The notes: a model not told the origin generated them from the sequence alone. A stretch of 64,000 bases of DNA from JAJRXR01 sp041402005 (GCA_041402005.1 JAWKTB010000003.1:372001-436000); one strand, 5' to 3'. Positions 42,278-50,959 are shown, counted from the first letter of the stretch. Program-made: numbers and translations.

Positions 42278-43352
42278 CGGTGTGCTCCGGGGATGGCGCG
42301 CCGACGCGCGCGGGCTCGACGGGTGTGCCGGGGGGGAGGGGCTCTGCGTTGAGTTGGACGCGTCCGTTGGTGATGCGGACGCGGTAGGTGGGGAGCTTCT
42401 CGGTGAAGGGCGGGGGTGACTGGCCCTTGGCGGCCAGGTACTGGTAGCCGTGCCAGGGGCAGGTGGCGCACCCGTTGACGATCTTGCCCTCGTGCAGGGG
42501 TCCGCCCTGGTGCGCACAGACGCCTGAGATGGCGCTGACACATTCACCCTGTTCGTCGGTGTATCGGTAGACGGCGACGGGGTCGGCGCCCCTGGGGCGG
42601 ACGGCGTGGGCGCGGTCCATCGGGATGTCGGCGACGGCGCAGACGTCGAGCCAGTCGCCAACGTCGCGCGCCATGGCGCGGTCCGCCCCCCGGGTTTTGA
42701 GTCCCGCCGCGATGTGCAAGGCGCCGACGAGCGTCACGCTCGCGCCGAGGAGGACGGGGTAGAGGAGCGAGCGTTCCGCCTGGAGCGGGCCGAGCGTGAT
42801 GTGCAGGACGAGGAGCGCATAGGCGGCGTAGACGAGCATGTGGAGGGTCTTCCACCAGCGCGGGGTGAGGTTCTTGAGCCAGAAGTCGTGGCTGGTGGCG
42901 GCCATCAGAAAGAGGATGGCGAGTGCGGCGAGGCCCAGGAGTTCGAAGGGGAAGGCGCTGATGGAGTTGAGGGCGGCGGGGCGGTCGACGAGGGCGAGGA
43001 GGGGGTTGCGCGAGCCGAAGCCGCCGTAGAAGAGGATGGCGGCGCCCGCGTGGACGAGCCCGAGCATGAACAGCGACACGCCGAGGTGGCGGCGGTTGTA
43101 GAGGAGCGGGGCGAAGCGCCGGTCGAGGCGGCAGGCGGGGCCGATCGAGAGGGTGATCGTGAGCAGGATGAAGGCGCCGGTCCCGAGCGCGCGCATGAGG
43201 AGGATGGGCAGCGAGACGTGATGCGTCGGGGGGCTCGTGAGCGTCGAGATCGCGACGAAGGCGGCGACGTACGTGAGGATCGCGGACCAGAGGATCAGGT
43301 CGTAGACGCGCTTGTGGCGGTTCCACTGGACGGTGACGTAGTGCGTGCTCAT
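42270..43352 (-). CDS. Ferric-reductase-like membrane protein fused to a Rieske domain
   Basis: A 360-residue fusion. About 15-220 are six or seven helices of the ferric-reductase/YedZ type, with likely haem histidines H101 (LGLVHAG), H171 (KTLHMLVYAAY) and H184 (LVLHITLG). A Rieske [2Fe-2S] domain follows (about 232-340): C279-A-H281 and C298-P-W-H301 in CAHQGG and CATCPWHG are all present. It should pass electrons across the membrane between haem and iron-sulfur cluster. ATG 43352 overlaps the stop of the upstream small gene. Which donor and acceptor it uses is not shown. Confidence 0.85.
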   Translation of the reverse strand: MSTHYVTVQWNRHKRVYDLILWSAILTYVAAFVAISTLTSPPTHHVSLPILLMRALGTGAFILLTITLSIGPACRLDRRFAPLLYNRRHLGVSLFMLGLVHAGAAILFYGGFGSRNPLLALVDRPAALNSISAFPFELLGLAALAILFLMAATSHDFWLKNLTPRWWKTLHMLVYAAYALLVLHITLGPLQAERSLLYPVLLGASVTLVGALHIAAGLKTRGADRAMARDVGDWLDVCAVADIPMDRAHAVRPRGADPVAVYRYTDEQGECVSAISGVCAHQGGPLHEGKIVNGCATCPWHGYQYLAAKGQSPPPFTEKLPTYRVRITNGRVQLNAEPLPPGTPVEPARVGAPSPEHTDA

Positions 43353-43495
43353 GAGGGCGCGTCCTGGGGGTGAGGCGCGTCGGCGGGGGCGATCGGGGCG
43401 GGGGCGAGCACGAGCAGGGTGACCAGGGCGGCGAGCAACGCCGGCGCGAGCAGGAGCCAGACGACCAGGTGCGCCTTGCGCTGCGCGGGGGTCAC
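43349..43495 (-). CDS. Tiny membrane protein of the Rieske operon
   Basis: A 48-residue product, too short for most gene finders. GTG 43493-43495 overlaps the stop of the upstream gene (GTGA), and its own stop overlaps the next ATG (ATGA). The sequence is one helix (HLVVWLLLAPALLAALVTLL) flanked by a basic start (VTPAQRK) and an acidic, Pro-rich end (APADAPHPQDAPS). Double coupling strongly supports translation. It could be a small subunit that stabilises the Rieske protein; no family is recognised. Confidence 0.6.
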   Translation of the reverse strand: MTPAQRKAHLVVWLLLAPALLAALVTLLVLAPAPIAPADAPHPQDAPS

Positions 43496-43725
43496 GGGGC
43501 GTCCCCGGCGTGGGCGTGGGTCGCGCGGGCGCGGCGCCACTTGACGGCGAGGACGGGCCAGAGGGCGGCGACCGCGGGGAGGATCAGGAGTCGAAAAGCG
43601 GGCGATGAGCCCCGGCTGGCGTGGTCGATCGTGGTGATCCCCCGCGTGAGGAAGGCGAGGGAAAAGAGGACGCCGAGGGCGAGATACGCCGCGACGAGTG
43701 CGAGGATGAGCGCGATCGGCGACAA
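43492..43725 (-). CDS. Small two-helix membrane protein of the Rieske operon
   Basis: A 77-residue protein with two helices (about 3-27, PIALILALVAAYLALGVLFS; and 42-60, FRLLILPAVAALWPVLAVKW) and a basic, His-containing C-terminus (RRARATHAHAGDAP). TTG 43725 is the first usable start, with GGAG 8 bases upstream. It is the first gene of a four-gene chain in which every junction overlaps. No family is recognised. Its promoter must lie in the 50 bases shared with the divergent ABC transporter operon. Confidence 0.65.
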   Translation of the reverse strand: MSPIALILALVAAYLALGVLFSLAFLTRGITTIDHASRGSSPAFRLLILPAVAALWPVLAVKWRRARATHAHAGDAP

Positions 43726-43752
43726 GTCGTGGGCTCCGGGTCGCCCGGGCGG

Positions 43753-43772
43753 GGTATGGGAGCGAGAATACC
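43753..43772. promoter_or_regulatory. Inverted repeat in a divergent promoter region
   Basis: GGTAT (43753-43757) and ATACC (43768-43772) are inverted 10 bases apart in the 50-base gap between two divergent operons. It could be a regulator site serving both sides, but it is short and partly overlaps the ABC ATPase ribosome site. Confidence 0.25.
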
Positions 43773-43775
43773 AGG

Positions 43776-44468
43776 ATGCACGACGAGGGCCCGGGTTACG
43801 AGGCGGCGGCGCTTTGCATACGCGCGCTGCGGTTCGGGTATTCCGGAGGCGCCGGCGACGTGGTGCGACTCGACGAGCTGGACGTGGGCAAGGGGGAGCA
43901 GGTCGTGCTCGTCGGGCGGTCGGGGTCGGGCAAGAGCACGCTCTTGAATCTGATCGCGGGCGTGCTCGACCCCGTCTCGGGGAAGGTGCTGGTGGCGGGG
44001 CAGGACATCCACGCGCTGCGCGGGGCGAGGCGGGATTCGTTCCGCGGGCGCCAGATCGGGATGATCTTCCAGAGCTTCAATCTGCTGCACGGGTTCAGCG
44101 CGCTCGAGAACGTCGAGGTGGCGTTGATGTTCTCCGAGATCCCCAGGGGCGAGCACGCCGGGCGGGCGAGGGAGCTGCTCGAGAGACTGGGGATCGAGCG
44201 GGTGCATGCGCGCCCGGACGAGCTGAGCGTGGGCCAGCAGCAGCGGGTGGCGGTGGCGCGGGCGCTGGCGTGCCGTCCGGCGCTGGTGCTCGCGGACGAG
44301 CCGACGGCGAGCCTCGACCCCGAGAACTCGGAGGTCGCGATCGGGCTGATCCGCGGGGCGTGCGCCGAGCAGGGGGCGGCGCTCGTGTGCGTGAGTCACG
44401 ACCCGGCGGTGGCGGGGTTGTTCGAGCGGAGTGTGGAGCTGGAGGAGGTTGGGGTGGAGAGGAGATAG
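43776..44468 (+). CDS. ABC transporter ATPase, MacB/LolD type
   Basis: A 230-residue ATPase. Walker A GRSGSGKST is at 47-55, the Q-loop is GMIFQSFNLLHGFSALENVE, the signature is LSVGQQQR, Walker B is ALVLADEPTASLDPE and the switch His is in CVSHDPAV. The Q-loop phrase is typical of MacB/LolD-type exporters that work with FtsX-like permeases. The permease gene follows after 136 bases containing two palindromic repeats. With the DUF3299 gene after it, this copies the order of a zinc-responsive locus known in Pseudomonas. Confidence 0.92.
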   Translation: MHDEGPGYEAAALCIRALRFGYSGGAGDVVRLDELDVGKGEQVVLVGRSGSGKSTLLNLIAGVLDPVSGKVLVAGQDIHALRGARRDSFRGRQIGMIFQSFNLLHGFSALENVEVALMFSEIPRGEHAGRARELLERLGIERVHARPDELSVGQQQRVAVARALACRPALVLADEPTASLDPENSEVAIGLIRGACAEQGAALVCVSHDPAVAGLFERSVELEEVGVERR

Positions 44469-44484
44469 GGGGAGGTAGGAGACG

Positions 44485-44527
44485 GAGCCCCTCACCCCGG
44501 CCCTCTCCCGAGAGGGGAGAGGGAGGG
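44485..44527. repeat. CCCTCACCCCGGCC-type palindromic repeat, copy 1
   Basis: About 43 bases beginning GAGCCCCTCACCCCGGCC. CCCTCTCCC and GGGAGAGGG pair around the centre. It closely matches 44551-44590 and 45947-45989, and more loosely 57166-57206. Confidence 0.85.
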
Positions 44528-44550
44528 AAAGAGAAGCGGGAGGGGAGGGA

Positions 44551-44590
44551 GAGCCCTCACCCTGCCCTCTCCCCAGAGGGGAGAGGGAGG
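44551..44590. repeat. CCCTCACCCCGGCC-type palindromic repeat, copy 2
   Basis: A second copy 24 bases after the first, with small changes (CACCCTGCCC). Its GGGAGG end lies directly before the AAGGAGGAG ribosome site of the permease. Confidence 0.85.
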
Positions 44591-44604
44591 AAGAAGGAGG
44601 AGAT

Positions 44605-45879
44605 TTGGCGGTCAACGACTGGACGATCGTGCGGCGGAGCGTGACGGGACGCATGTTCTCCAGCGTGACCACGGTGCTCATGGTCGCGGTCTCGGTCGGG
44701 CTGATGCTCACGCTGGTCTCGATGCGGCGCTCGGGCGAGCGAGCGTTCGAGCGGGGCAGCGGCGACATGCACATGCTCATCTCGAACGACTCGAGCCCGA
44801 TGGTCTCGGTGCTCGACGGGATCTTCTACGCCAACGCGCCGGCGAACTTCATCCCTTGGGACACCTACCAGGAGCTGATCGGGGCGTACCCGTTCGAGTA
44901 CGCCGTGCCGACGCAGTTGGGCGATTCGTTCCGGGGTCATCCGGTGATGGCGACGACGCGGGAGTTCTTCACGGCGTTCAAGCCGGACGCGGGCAAAGCG
45001 TGGCGCCTGGCGGAGGGGCAGCTCTTCGACGGGCCGTTCCAGGTGGTGCTTGGGGCGGAGGCGGCGCGGGGGACGGGGCTGAAGATCGGGGATCGGATCA
45101 ACGTGTTTCACGGGGCGCCGCGGGATCCGGGGGCGCACGCGCACGCGGACTACGAGTACGAGGTCGTAGGCGTGCTGGAGGCGACGGGGGGGCCGCACGA
45201 CCGGGCGCTGTTCACGGATCTGACGAGTGCGTGGATCCTGCATGCGCACGATCGGCGTGAGCGCGAGCTTGGAGAGGCGGCGGGGCTGACGACCGAGGCG
45301 GATCTGACGGACGCGGACAAGAAGATCACGGGGATCTACGCGAGGCTGGCGTCCCGAGACGGGGGAACACCGGCGGCGCTGCCGCAGGTCCTGTCGCAGC
45401 TGCGGGCGCGACAAGGGATCACGGTCGCGCAGCCGCGGGGGGAGATCCAGCGGCTGTTCGGGATCGTCTCGAACATCGACCAGGTGCTGCTGGGGATGGC
45501 GGTGGTGGTGATGGTGTCGAGCGCGACGGCGATCATGCTGACGATGTACAACGCGATGGAGCAGCGTCGTCGCCAGGTCGCGGTGCTGCGCGTGCTCGGG
45601 GCGAGCAAGGGGCGGATCTTCGGGCTGGTGATGACCGAGAGCGCGCTGCTCGGGCTCGCCGGGGGGCTGGCGGGGGTCGTGGTGGCGTGGGTCGGGGGCG
45701 AGGTCGTGTCGGCGGTGATGTGGGCGCGCCTGGGGCTGGTCATCGAGGCGGAGATGGAGGCCCGCGTCGTGTTGGCTGTGGTGCTCGGGGCGGTGGCTCT
45801 GGCGGCGCTGGCGGGCGTGGCGCCGGCGGTGGCGGGGTATAGGACGAGTGTGGCGAGGAATCTGCGGCCGATCGGGTGA
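44605..45879 (+). CDS. FtsX/MacB-type ABC transporter permease
   Basis: A 424-residue permease. A first helix (about 16-38, VTTVLMVAVSVGLMLTLVSM), a large periplasmic domain (about 45-285) and three C-terminal helices (about 288-312, 338-365, 385-410) give the FtsX topology. The phrase RRRQVAVLRVLGASKGRIFG between helices 2 and 3 is the usual cytoplasmic coupling loop. TTG 44605 is used because AAGGAGGAG precedes it closely. It pairs with the ATPase just upstream. Substrate not shown; lipoprotein or zinc-related export are candidates by gene order. Confidence 0.9.
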   Translation: MAVNDWTIVRRSVTGRMFSSVTTVLMVAVSVGLMLTLVSMRRSGERAFERGSGDMHMLISNDSSPMVSVLDGIFYANAPANFIPWDTYQELIGAYPFEYAVPTQLGDSFRGHPVMATTREFFTAFKPDAGKAWRLAEGQLFDGPFQVVLGAEAARGTGLKIGDRINVFHGAPRDPGAHAHADYEYEVVGVLEATGGPHDRALFTDLTSAWILHAHDRRERELGEAAGLTTEADLTDADKKITGIYARLASRDGGTPAALPQVLSQLRARQGITVAQPRGEIQRLFGIVSNIDQVLLGMAVVVMVSSATAIMLTMYNAMEQRRRQVAVLRVLGASKGRIFGLVMTESALLGLAGGLAGVVVAWVGGEVVSAVMWARLGLVIEAEMEARVVLAVVLGAVALAALAGVAPAVAGYRTSVARNLRPIG

Positions 45880-45946
45880 TGGGGTGGCACTATTTCGGGT
45901 GAGGAGAGGTACAGAGGTGTGAGGGTGGGAGTGTGAGGAGTGGACG

Positions 45947-45989
45947 GAGCCCCTCACCCCGGCCCTCTCCCCAGAGGGGAGAGGGAGGG
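45947..45989. repeat. CCCTCACCCCGGCC-type palindromic repeat, copy 3
   Basis: Almost identical to copy 1, including the preceding GACG, and placed just before the ribosome site of the DUF3299 gene. Confidence 0.85.
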
Positions 45990-46005
45990 AGGCAAGGAGT
46001 GGCGG

Positions 46006-47250
46006 ATGCGGGTGTTCTGGGCGGTCATCGGGGTGCTGGTGCTCGTGACGGGGGGGCTGTTCGCGCTGCGTGCGCGCGGGGGTGGTGTCGCCGACGCGGC
46101 GCCGAGCGGGCAGAGCGCGACGCCGACGGCAGAGCAGGCGAGCGATGCGGTGGTCGGCGCGGCGGAGAGTGCGACGGAGATGTCGAGCCCGCCGGTGCAG
46201 ACCGCGGATCCGGAGATCACGGAAGTCGAGTCGGTCGAGGCGGGGCTGGCGGAGGCGGGCATCGTGGTCGTGGAGGAGGCGGCGCCCGAGGCGTCGGCGC
46301 CGGAGGTCGAGGCGTCGGCGAGTGACGGGGACACGCGCGACGGCGCCCAGGTCGTCCTCGACGCGATCGTTGCGCAGCGTGGGGATGACGTCGACGGCGA
46401 GCCGGCGGCCACCAAGGAGAACAGTGTCGAGAGCGATTGGCTCGTCTCGACGTCGGACGCGTCGGCGGCGCCCGAGGCGCCGACACCCGAGACGCCGACG
46501 AGCGACGACGGCGACAGCGCTGACGAGGCAGCGGCGGATGAGAGCGCGGCTGACGAGGGATCCGTCGAGCCGGCGGCGGACGAGGGAGCGACGTCCGAGA
46601 CGCCGGCGGTGGACGCCGCGACTTCGGGCCCGGACAAGGGGGAGATCGAGACAACCGAGGCCACGACGCCGGCGGGCAACTCGGATGGCATCGGCGGCGG
46701 GCTGGGCGCGATCGGCGACCTGGTGAACAAGAGCGCCGCGAAGGCGCCCCCCGGGCCCGAGGGGACGGTCGAGCGGCGCGAGGACGGGAGTCTGCTGGTC
46801 AACGGGTCGGTGGTGGTGAAGGGGAAGGGGACGGAGGAGGCGCCGTACGAGCTGCCTTGGGATCTGCTCGTGTCGGCGGGGCGTTCGTACGCGCCGGAGA
46901 AGGGCAGGAAGGTGCTGCCGGCGTGGACGCGCGAGGTGCAGGGCAAGTGGGTGCGTCTGCGCGGGTATCTGTTGATCTCGGTGATGGCGTCGGACACGGA
47001 CGAGCTGGTGGTGATGCTGAACCAGTGGGACGGGTGCTGCATCGGCGTGCCGCCGACGCCCTACGACGCGGCAGAGGTAAAGCTCCGCAAGAGCGTCGAG
47101 TCGTACGTCGGCGGGCGTGGGTTCGTCGATTACGGGACGATCAAGGGGAAGATGGACGTGGACCCGTTCATCTCGGGCGGGTGGCTGATGGGGCTGTATG
47201 TGATCAAGGAAGGCGAGATCGAGACGGGGAGCGGGACGAAGGGGACGTAG
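46006..47250 (+). CDS. DUF3299 protein with long acidic spacer
   Basis: A 414-residue protein. One N-terminal helix (about 3-22, VFWAVIGVLVLVTGGLFALR), then about 200 residues of low-complexity Ala/Glu/Asp/Thr sequence (TPETPTSDDGDSADEAAADE), then a C-terminal DUF3299 domain (about 290-414): WVRLRGYLLISVMASDTDEL, LNQWDGCCIGVPPTPYDAAE with the paired Cys, and a closing beta segment. ATG 46006 follows AAGGAG. DUF3299 proteins accompany MacB-like transporters in zinc-responsive operons. The spacer is unusual in length and may cross the cell wall. Confidence 0.85.
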   Translation: MRVFWAVIGVLVLVTGGLFALRARGGGVADAAPSGQSATPTAEQASDAVVGAAESATEMSSPPVQTADPEITEVESVEAGLAEAGIVVVEEAAPEASAPEVEASASDGDTRDGAQVVLDAIVAQRGDDVDGEPAATKENSVESDWLVSTSDASAAPEAPTPETPTSDDGDSADEAAADESAADEGSVEPAADEGATSETPAVDAATSGPDKGEIETTEATTPAGNSDGIGGGLGAIGDLVNKSAAKAPPGPEGTVERREDGSLLVNGSVVVKGKGTEEAPYELPWDLLVSAGRSYAPEKGRKVLPAWTREVQGKWVRLRGYLLISVMASDTDELVVMLNQWDGCCIGVPPTPYDAAEVKLRKSVESYVGGRGFVDYGTIKGKMDVDPFISGGWLMGLYVIKEGEIETGSGTKGT

Positions 47251-47299
47251 CGATCGCGCTTGCGCGTGATGGAAGGCGCCCGGAGCGACAGGTTCTCGT

Positions 47300-47872
47300 C
47301 TATTTGCGGAGCGACGCCGGGGCGACCGGGGCGCGTCGGCGCCATTTGTTGGTGGTCGCGGATGGGCCGAAGGCGCCGCCCTTGGGGCGGTCGGCGCGCT
47401 CGACGGTGACGAAGGCGTCCGGGCAGGTCTCGGAGATGACGCTCAGGACCTCGCGCAGGCGACGGCGTCGGATGACGGTGTAGGCGATCTCGACCGGGCC
47501 CTCGCGGCCCGAGCCCTCGAGGCGGGTGACCTGGTAGCCACGCGCACGGAGGTTGCCCGCGGCGTTCGCGCTCGCGTCGCGCGTGATGACCTGCACGACG
47601 CGGTAGCCGAGGGCGACGCGGTCCTCGATGATCATGCCGACGAGGGTGCCCGCGGCGAACCCGCCGGCGTAGGAGACGAGGGCGATGGGGTTGTCGAGGA
47701 ACTTGATGACGCCCCCGACGGCGAGGGCCCAGATGCAGACCTCGAAGAAGCCGAGGAGGGCGGCGAGGTAGCGGTGGTTGGCGATGACGAGCACCATGCG
47801 GAAGGTGCCGAGCGAGACGTCGCAGATGCGGGCGGCGAAGATGAGCGGGGGGATGTACCAGGCAATGTCCAT
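47300..47872 (-). CDS. UPF0316/DUF2179-type membrane protein
   Basis: A 190-residue protein with three N-terminal helices (about 5-22, 33-52, 60-80; phrases ARICDVSLGTFRMVLVIANH and SYAGGFAAGTLVGMIIEDR) and a C-terminal DUF2179-like domain (VQVITRDASANAAGNLRARG; IAYTVIRRRRLREVLSVISE; FVTVERADRPKGG). This is the UPF0316 arrangement. ATG 47870-47872 begins the homology. The C-terminal fold resembles small-ligand sensor domains; cyclic-di-AMP has been proposed for related ones, which is not shown here. Confidence 0.85.
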   Translation of the reverse strand: MDIAWYIPPLIFAARICDVSLGTFRMVLVIANHRYLAALLGFFEVCIWALAVGGVIKFLDNPIALVSYAGGFAAGTLVGMIIEDRVALGYRVVQVITRDASANAAGNLRARGYQVTRLEGSGREGPVEIAYTVIRRRRLREVLSVISETCPDAFVTVERADRPKGGAFGPSATTNKWRRRAPVAPASLRK

Positions 47873-47904
47873 GAGGGCGGAACGGTAGCCGATCCGGACG
47901 CAAA

Positions 47905-47938
47905 AAATGAACACCCCGCGATGTGGCGCGGGGCGTTC
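47905..47938 (-). terminator. Rho-independent terminator
   Basis: Minus strand: CGCCCCGCG and CGCGGGGTG flank a short loop, then TTCATTTTTT. It ends the DUF892 gene. Confidence 0.75.
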
Positions 47939-47965
47939 GCGAGGAGGAATGGTCGTGCGGGGGCG

Positions 47966-48469
47966 TCAGGCGGGGCCGGCGGACTTGGCAAAGGTGTTGA
48001 TCCAGCCCTCGGCGAGCTCGTTGAGCGTCTCGTCGGCGTGCTTCTCCTCCTGGAGCGTCTTGGCCAGGAGGTCGGCGGCCTCGTTCTCGCCCAGGAGACG
48101 GGCGTACGCGTGCACGCACCCGTACGAGCCGATCTCGTAGTGCTCGACCTTCTGGGCGGCGCAGACGAGGGCGGCGTCCTTCACCTTGGCGTCGCCGTCC
48201 TCCTTGATGATCTCGGCGCCCTCCTTAATCAGGCCCTCCATCGCCTTGCACTTGTGCCCGCCCGGGCTGAAGTCGAGATTCTTGAAGATGCGCTCGATGC
48301 GGGCGCGGTGCTCCCTGGTCTCCTTCAGGTGGTGTTCGAAGGCCTGGCGGAGCTTGGCGGCGCTGGCCGCCGCGGCCATCTTGGGCAACGCCTCGATCAT
48401 CTGCGATTCGGCGCTGTGCAGGTCCTTGAGCTGCTCCACGTAGAGTTTCTTCAGCGTGTCGAGTTTCAT
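47966..48469 (-). CDS. DUF892 (YciE/YciF-type) ferritin-like protein
   Basis: A 167-residue four-helix protein. LKKLYVEQLKDLHSAESQMI (about 6-25), HLKETREHRARIERIFKNLD (about 47-66), ALVCAAQKVEHYEIGSYGCV (about 100-119) and LAKTLQEEKHADETLNEL (about 134-151) are the family helices, with the E, H and E..H ligands for a di-iron site. AAAAGGAGG lies just before the ATG. Members rise under stress and may bind iron. A strong terminator follows; it is a single-gene unit. Confidence 0.9.
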   Translation of the reverse strand: MKLDTLKKLYVEQLKDLHSAESQMIEALPKMAAAASAAKLRQAFEHHLKETREHRARIERIFKNLDFSPGGHKCKAMEGLIKEGAEIIKEDGDAKVKDAALVCAAQKVEHYEIGSYGCVHAYARLLGENEAADLLAKTLQEEKHADETLNELAEGWINTFAKSAGPA

Positions 48470-48583
48470 ATCGCCTCCTTTTCTCGAATGGACGAGGCGC
48501 ATCATGCAGGGGGTGTCTGAACGCCGGATGAGGCGGGGGTGAATCCGCGCTCATTCGGGGCGTGTGCCGCTCGTGCGCACGAA

Positions 48584-48606
48584 AAAGGCCCCCGGAGGGG
48601 GCCCAA
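48584..48606 (-). terminator. Rho-independent terminator
   Basis: Minus strand: GGGCCCCCTCCGGGGGCC followed by TTTTT, just downstream of the lamin-tail gene stop. Confidence 0.85.
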
Positions 48607-48628
48607 GGTTTGGAGGAAGGTGAGCGGG

Positions 48629-49942
48629 TTAGGGGAAGCAGTTGCCGAAGAGGGTGAGGAAGGCGATGACGTCGGAGAAGTCGTAGGTCCCGAAGGGTGC
48701 GGCGAGGTCGGCGGCGGGGTTCATCGTGCCGAAGAAGGTGAGGAAGGAGATGACGTCGGAGAAGTCGAGCGTGCCGAAGGGCGGGGCGTAGTCGACGGCG
48801 CAGTCGGTGAGGAGCGCGGCGAGGGCGTCGATGTCGTGCTGGGTGACGGCGTCATCGTTGGCGCCGGCGGGGCCGTCGGTGGCATCGAGGCAGCGGAGGG
48901 CCTCGAGGGCGTTGAAGGCGCGTCCCTGGAACTTGTAGCACTGGTAGGGCATGCTGGTGTTGGGGTCGATGACGGGGGCGCCCAAGTCGTCGACGCAGTC
49001 GATGCGGTCGTCGCGGGTGGCGCCGAGGAGAGAGACGGCGAGGGTGTAGTCGGCGTTGTTGACGGCGCCGTCGAAGTTGATGTCGCCGTCGAGGAAGCGG
49101 AACTGGGACTCGAGGGCGTAGTCGTTGTAATCGCCCGGGGTGAGACGGGAGCCGGCGGAGGAGACGCCGGCGGGCAGGCCCATGGCGGCGGTGTCGTAGT
49201 TGAAGGTGGAGGTGTCGAGCATTTCGCCGCGGATCCATTCTTCTTCGGCGCGGATGCCCGGGCCTGGGCCGGGATTGCCGTAGTAACGCATGCGGGTGAG
49301 CGCGTCGGGGTTGAAGCCGGGGGTTTCGTCGAGTTCGTCCTGGTCCTCGCGGGTGTACTCCATGCCCATGTTGTTGGAGAAGGCGATGTCGTCGACCATC
49401 TGGTAGGGCTCGAGCTTTGCGGCGCCGATGACGTGGGGGAAGTCGACGTGCGAGTCCATGTCGACGTCGTGGGCGATGTCCTTGCGCCAGTCGGTGGCGA
49501 AGCCGCCCGAGCCGGGGCTGGGGCGTCCGCGGAGGAGGACGTAGGTGGAGGAGTCGTCGTTGCCGAGCTTGCCCGGTGTGTCGGTGGAGGGGACGTGGGC
49601 GGCGGTGAAGCTGACGGAGTTTGTGCCCGAGGCGAAGGGGGGCAGGAGGGTGCCGCCCCCGGTGTTGTTGTAGATGACGAGAAGCCCGTTGGAGCCGAGG
49701 GTGAGTCCGTCGAGTTGGAAGGACTCGTCGATCTCGACGACGTCGGTGGAGCCGCCCTTGAGGAGGCAGACGATGTAGCCGTCGAGGGGGGTGTTGGGCT
49801 TGCCGTAGAGCTCGATGTACTCGAAGAGCTCGTCGTCGGAGCCCGGCGGGTTCTCGAGGACTTCGTTGATGACGACCTGGGCGAGCGACGCTGGCGCCAG
49901 CGCAGCGAGAGCGGCGATCGCGAGGGGGGTACGGATGCTCAT
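48629..49942 (-). CDS. Secreted lamin-tail-domain protein with GC-type dockerin tail
   Basis: A 437-residue protein. Signal peptide about 1-21. A lamin-tail domain follows (about 22-150): VVINEVLENPPGSDDELFEY and IELYGKPNTPLDGY are its opening, LGSNGLLVIYNN its core. The centre has a second, separate dockerin-like stretch (LDGDINFDGAVNNADYTLAV), which, unlike the tail, does resemble a calcium-loop dockerin. The C-terminus has two GC-type repeats and ends NCFP, not GCP. GAGGAGAG precedes the ATG. Probably a surface structural protein. Confidence 0.83.
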   Translation of the reverse strand: MSIRTPLAIAALAALAPASLAQVVINEVLENPPGSDDELFEYIELYGKPNTPLDGYIVCLLKGGSTDVVEIDESFQLDGLTLGSNGLLVIYNNTGGGTLLPPFASGTNSVSFTAAHVPSTDTPGKLGNDDSSTYVLLRGRPSPGSGGFATDWRKDIAHDVDMDSHVDFPHVIGAAKLEPYQMVDDIAFSNNMGMEYTREDQDELDETPGFNPDALTRMRYYGNPGPGPGIRAEEEWIRGEMLDTSTFNYDTAAMGLPAGVSSAGSRLTPGDYNDYALESQFRFLDGDINFDGAVNNADYTLAVSLLGATRDDRIDCVDDLGAPVIDPNTSMPYQCYKFQGRAFNALEALRCLDATDGPAGANDDAVTQHDIDALAALLTDCAVDYAPPFGTLDFSDVISFLTFFGTMNPAADLAAPFGTYDFSDVIAFLTLFGNCFP

Positions 49943-49996
49943 GTTGGGTTCTCTCCTCAGTGAGCGGGCGGGGTGGCGCCCGCGGTGTGAACGCGT

Positions 49997-50959
49997 TCAG
50001 GGCTTGCCGTCGGGGAGCGTGCCGAAGAAGACCTTGCCCTCGAGTTCGGGGTACTCGACGGGGCGGACCGCGGTCCCGTCCTTGGGCTCGAAGTCTCCCG
50101 AGGCGTCGGAATCGGAGAAGGAGTCGACGTGGGCGTCGGCGAAGACGAACTGGCCGACGGTCTTGGAGTGTCCGCGGGCGTTGACGTACCCGTGTCCCCG
50201 GGGCCCGTAGGCGGGCCCGTAGTCCTGGTAGTTCTGCCAGCGGTAGCGGTGTGCGTCGCCGAAGTCGAAGAGGGGGCCGTCGATCATGTGCTTGGCGGTG
50301 GGGAGGGACTCGCCCTGGTAATGGATGTACTCGCCGGGGTCGCTGACGTCGGTGTGCCCGTCGGCGAGGAGCGGGACACGGGAGGTGAGGACGTTGGCGA
50401 GGAAGCGGTCGTTGAGTGGACCGAGGGTGTTGTTGGGGTTGGTGGTGCCGCCGGTGGGCGTGGCGTTGGCGGGGTTCTTGAGGCCGGTGTGGGCCATGTA
50501 CCAGGACTGGCAGTAGTTGGAGTTGTAACCCTTGGTGATGAGCTCGTCGCGTTCCTGCTCTGTGAACGGGCGCCAGGAGGGGGAGTCGTTGATCTCGTTC
50601 ATGATGAGCATTTTGTTGTAGCGAGCGGGGTTGCCCGGGGAGAGGAGGGCGCCGGGGATGGCGTAGTCGCCGTTGACGAAGTCGGCGACCCAGCCGGCCT
50701 TGTCGAGTGGGCCGAAGGAGCGGTTGGTCTTGTTCCACCAGGCGCCGGAGCAGTAGAAGGAGTCGTTGTCGGTGTTGTAGGCGGTGGAGGCGATGCCGAG
50801 CTGTCGGAGATTGGAGGCGCCGGCGGCCTGCTTGGCGGACTCTCGCGCTGAGCCGAGGGCGGGCAGGAGGATGCCGATCAGCAGCGCGATGATCGCGATG
50901 ACGACAAGGAGCTCGATGAGAGTGAAGGCGCGAGCAGGACGCAGAACATGGGTGGGCAT
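49997..50959 (-). CDS. Type II/IV pseudopilin-like protein (DUF1559-like)
   Basis: A 320-residue protein. The N-terminus is a prepilin signal: [20 protein letters not shown] (about 9-28), cut after the short basic leader by a prepilin peptidase with methylation of Phe. A long soluble domain follows with DUF1559-like features: [32 protein letters not shown] and [15 protein letters not shown]. Planctomycetes carry many such single pseudopilins. It is next to the lamin-tail gene but 54 bases apart, so co-transcription is possible. Confidence 0.88.
   Translation of the reverse strand: MPTHVLRPARAFTLIELLVVIAIIALLIGILLPALGSARESAKQAAGASNLRQLGIASTAYNTDNDSFYCSGAWWNKTNRSFGPLDKAGWVADFVNGDYAIPGALLSPGNPARYNKMLIMNEINDSPSWRPFTEQERDELITKGYNSNYCQSWYMAHTGLKNPANATPTGGTTNPNNTLGPLNDRFLANVLTSRVPLLADGHTDVSDPGEYIHYQGESLPTAKHMIDGPLFDFGDAHRYRWQNYQDYGPAYGPRGHGYVNARGHSKTVGQFVFADAHVDSFSDSDASGDFEPKDGTAVRPVEYPELEGKVFFGTLPDGKP

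Noticed and set aside
44485..44590. Two repeats taken as an attachment site or insertion-sequence ends
   Set aside because: Both copies are in the same orientation, no transposase lies between them and further copies occur elsewhere.
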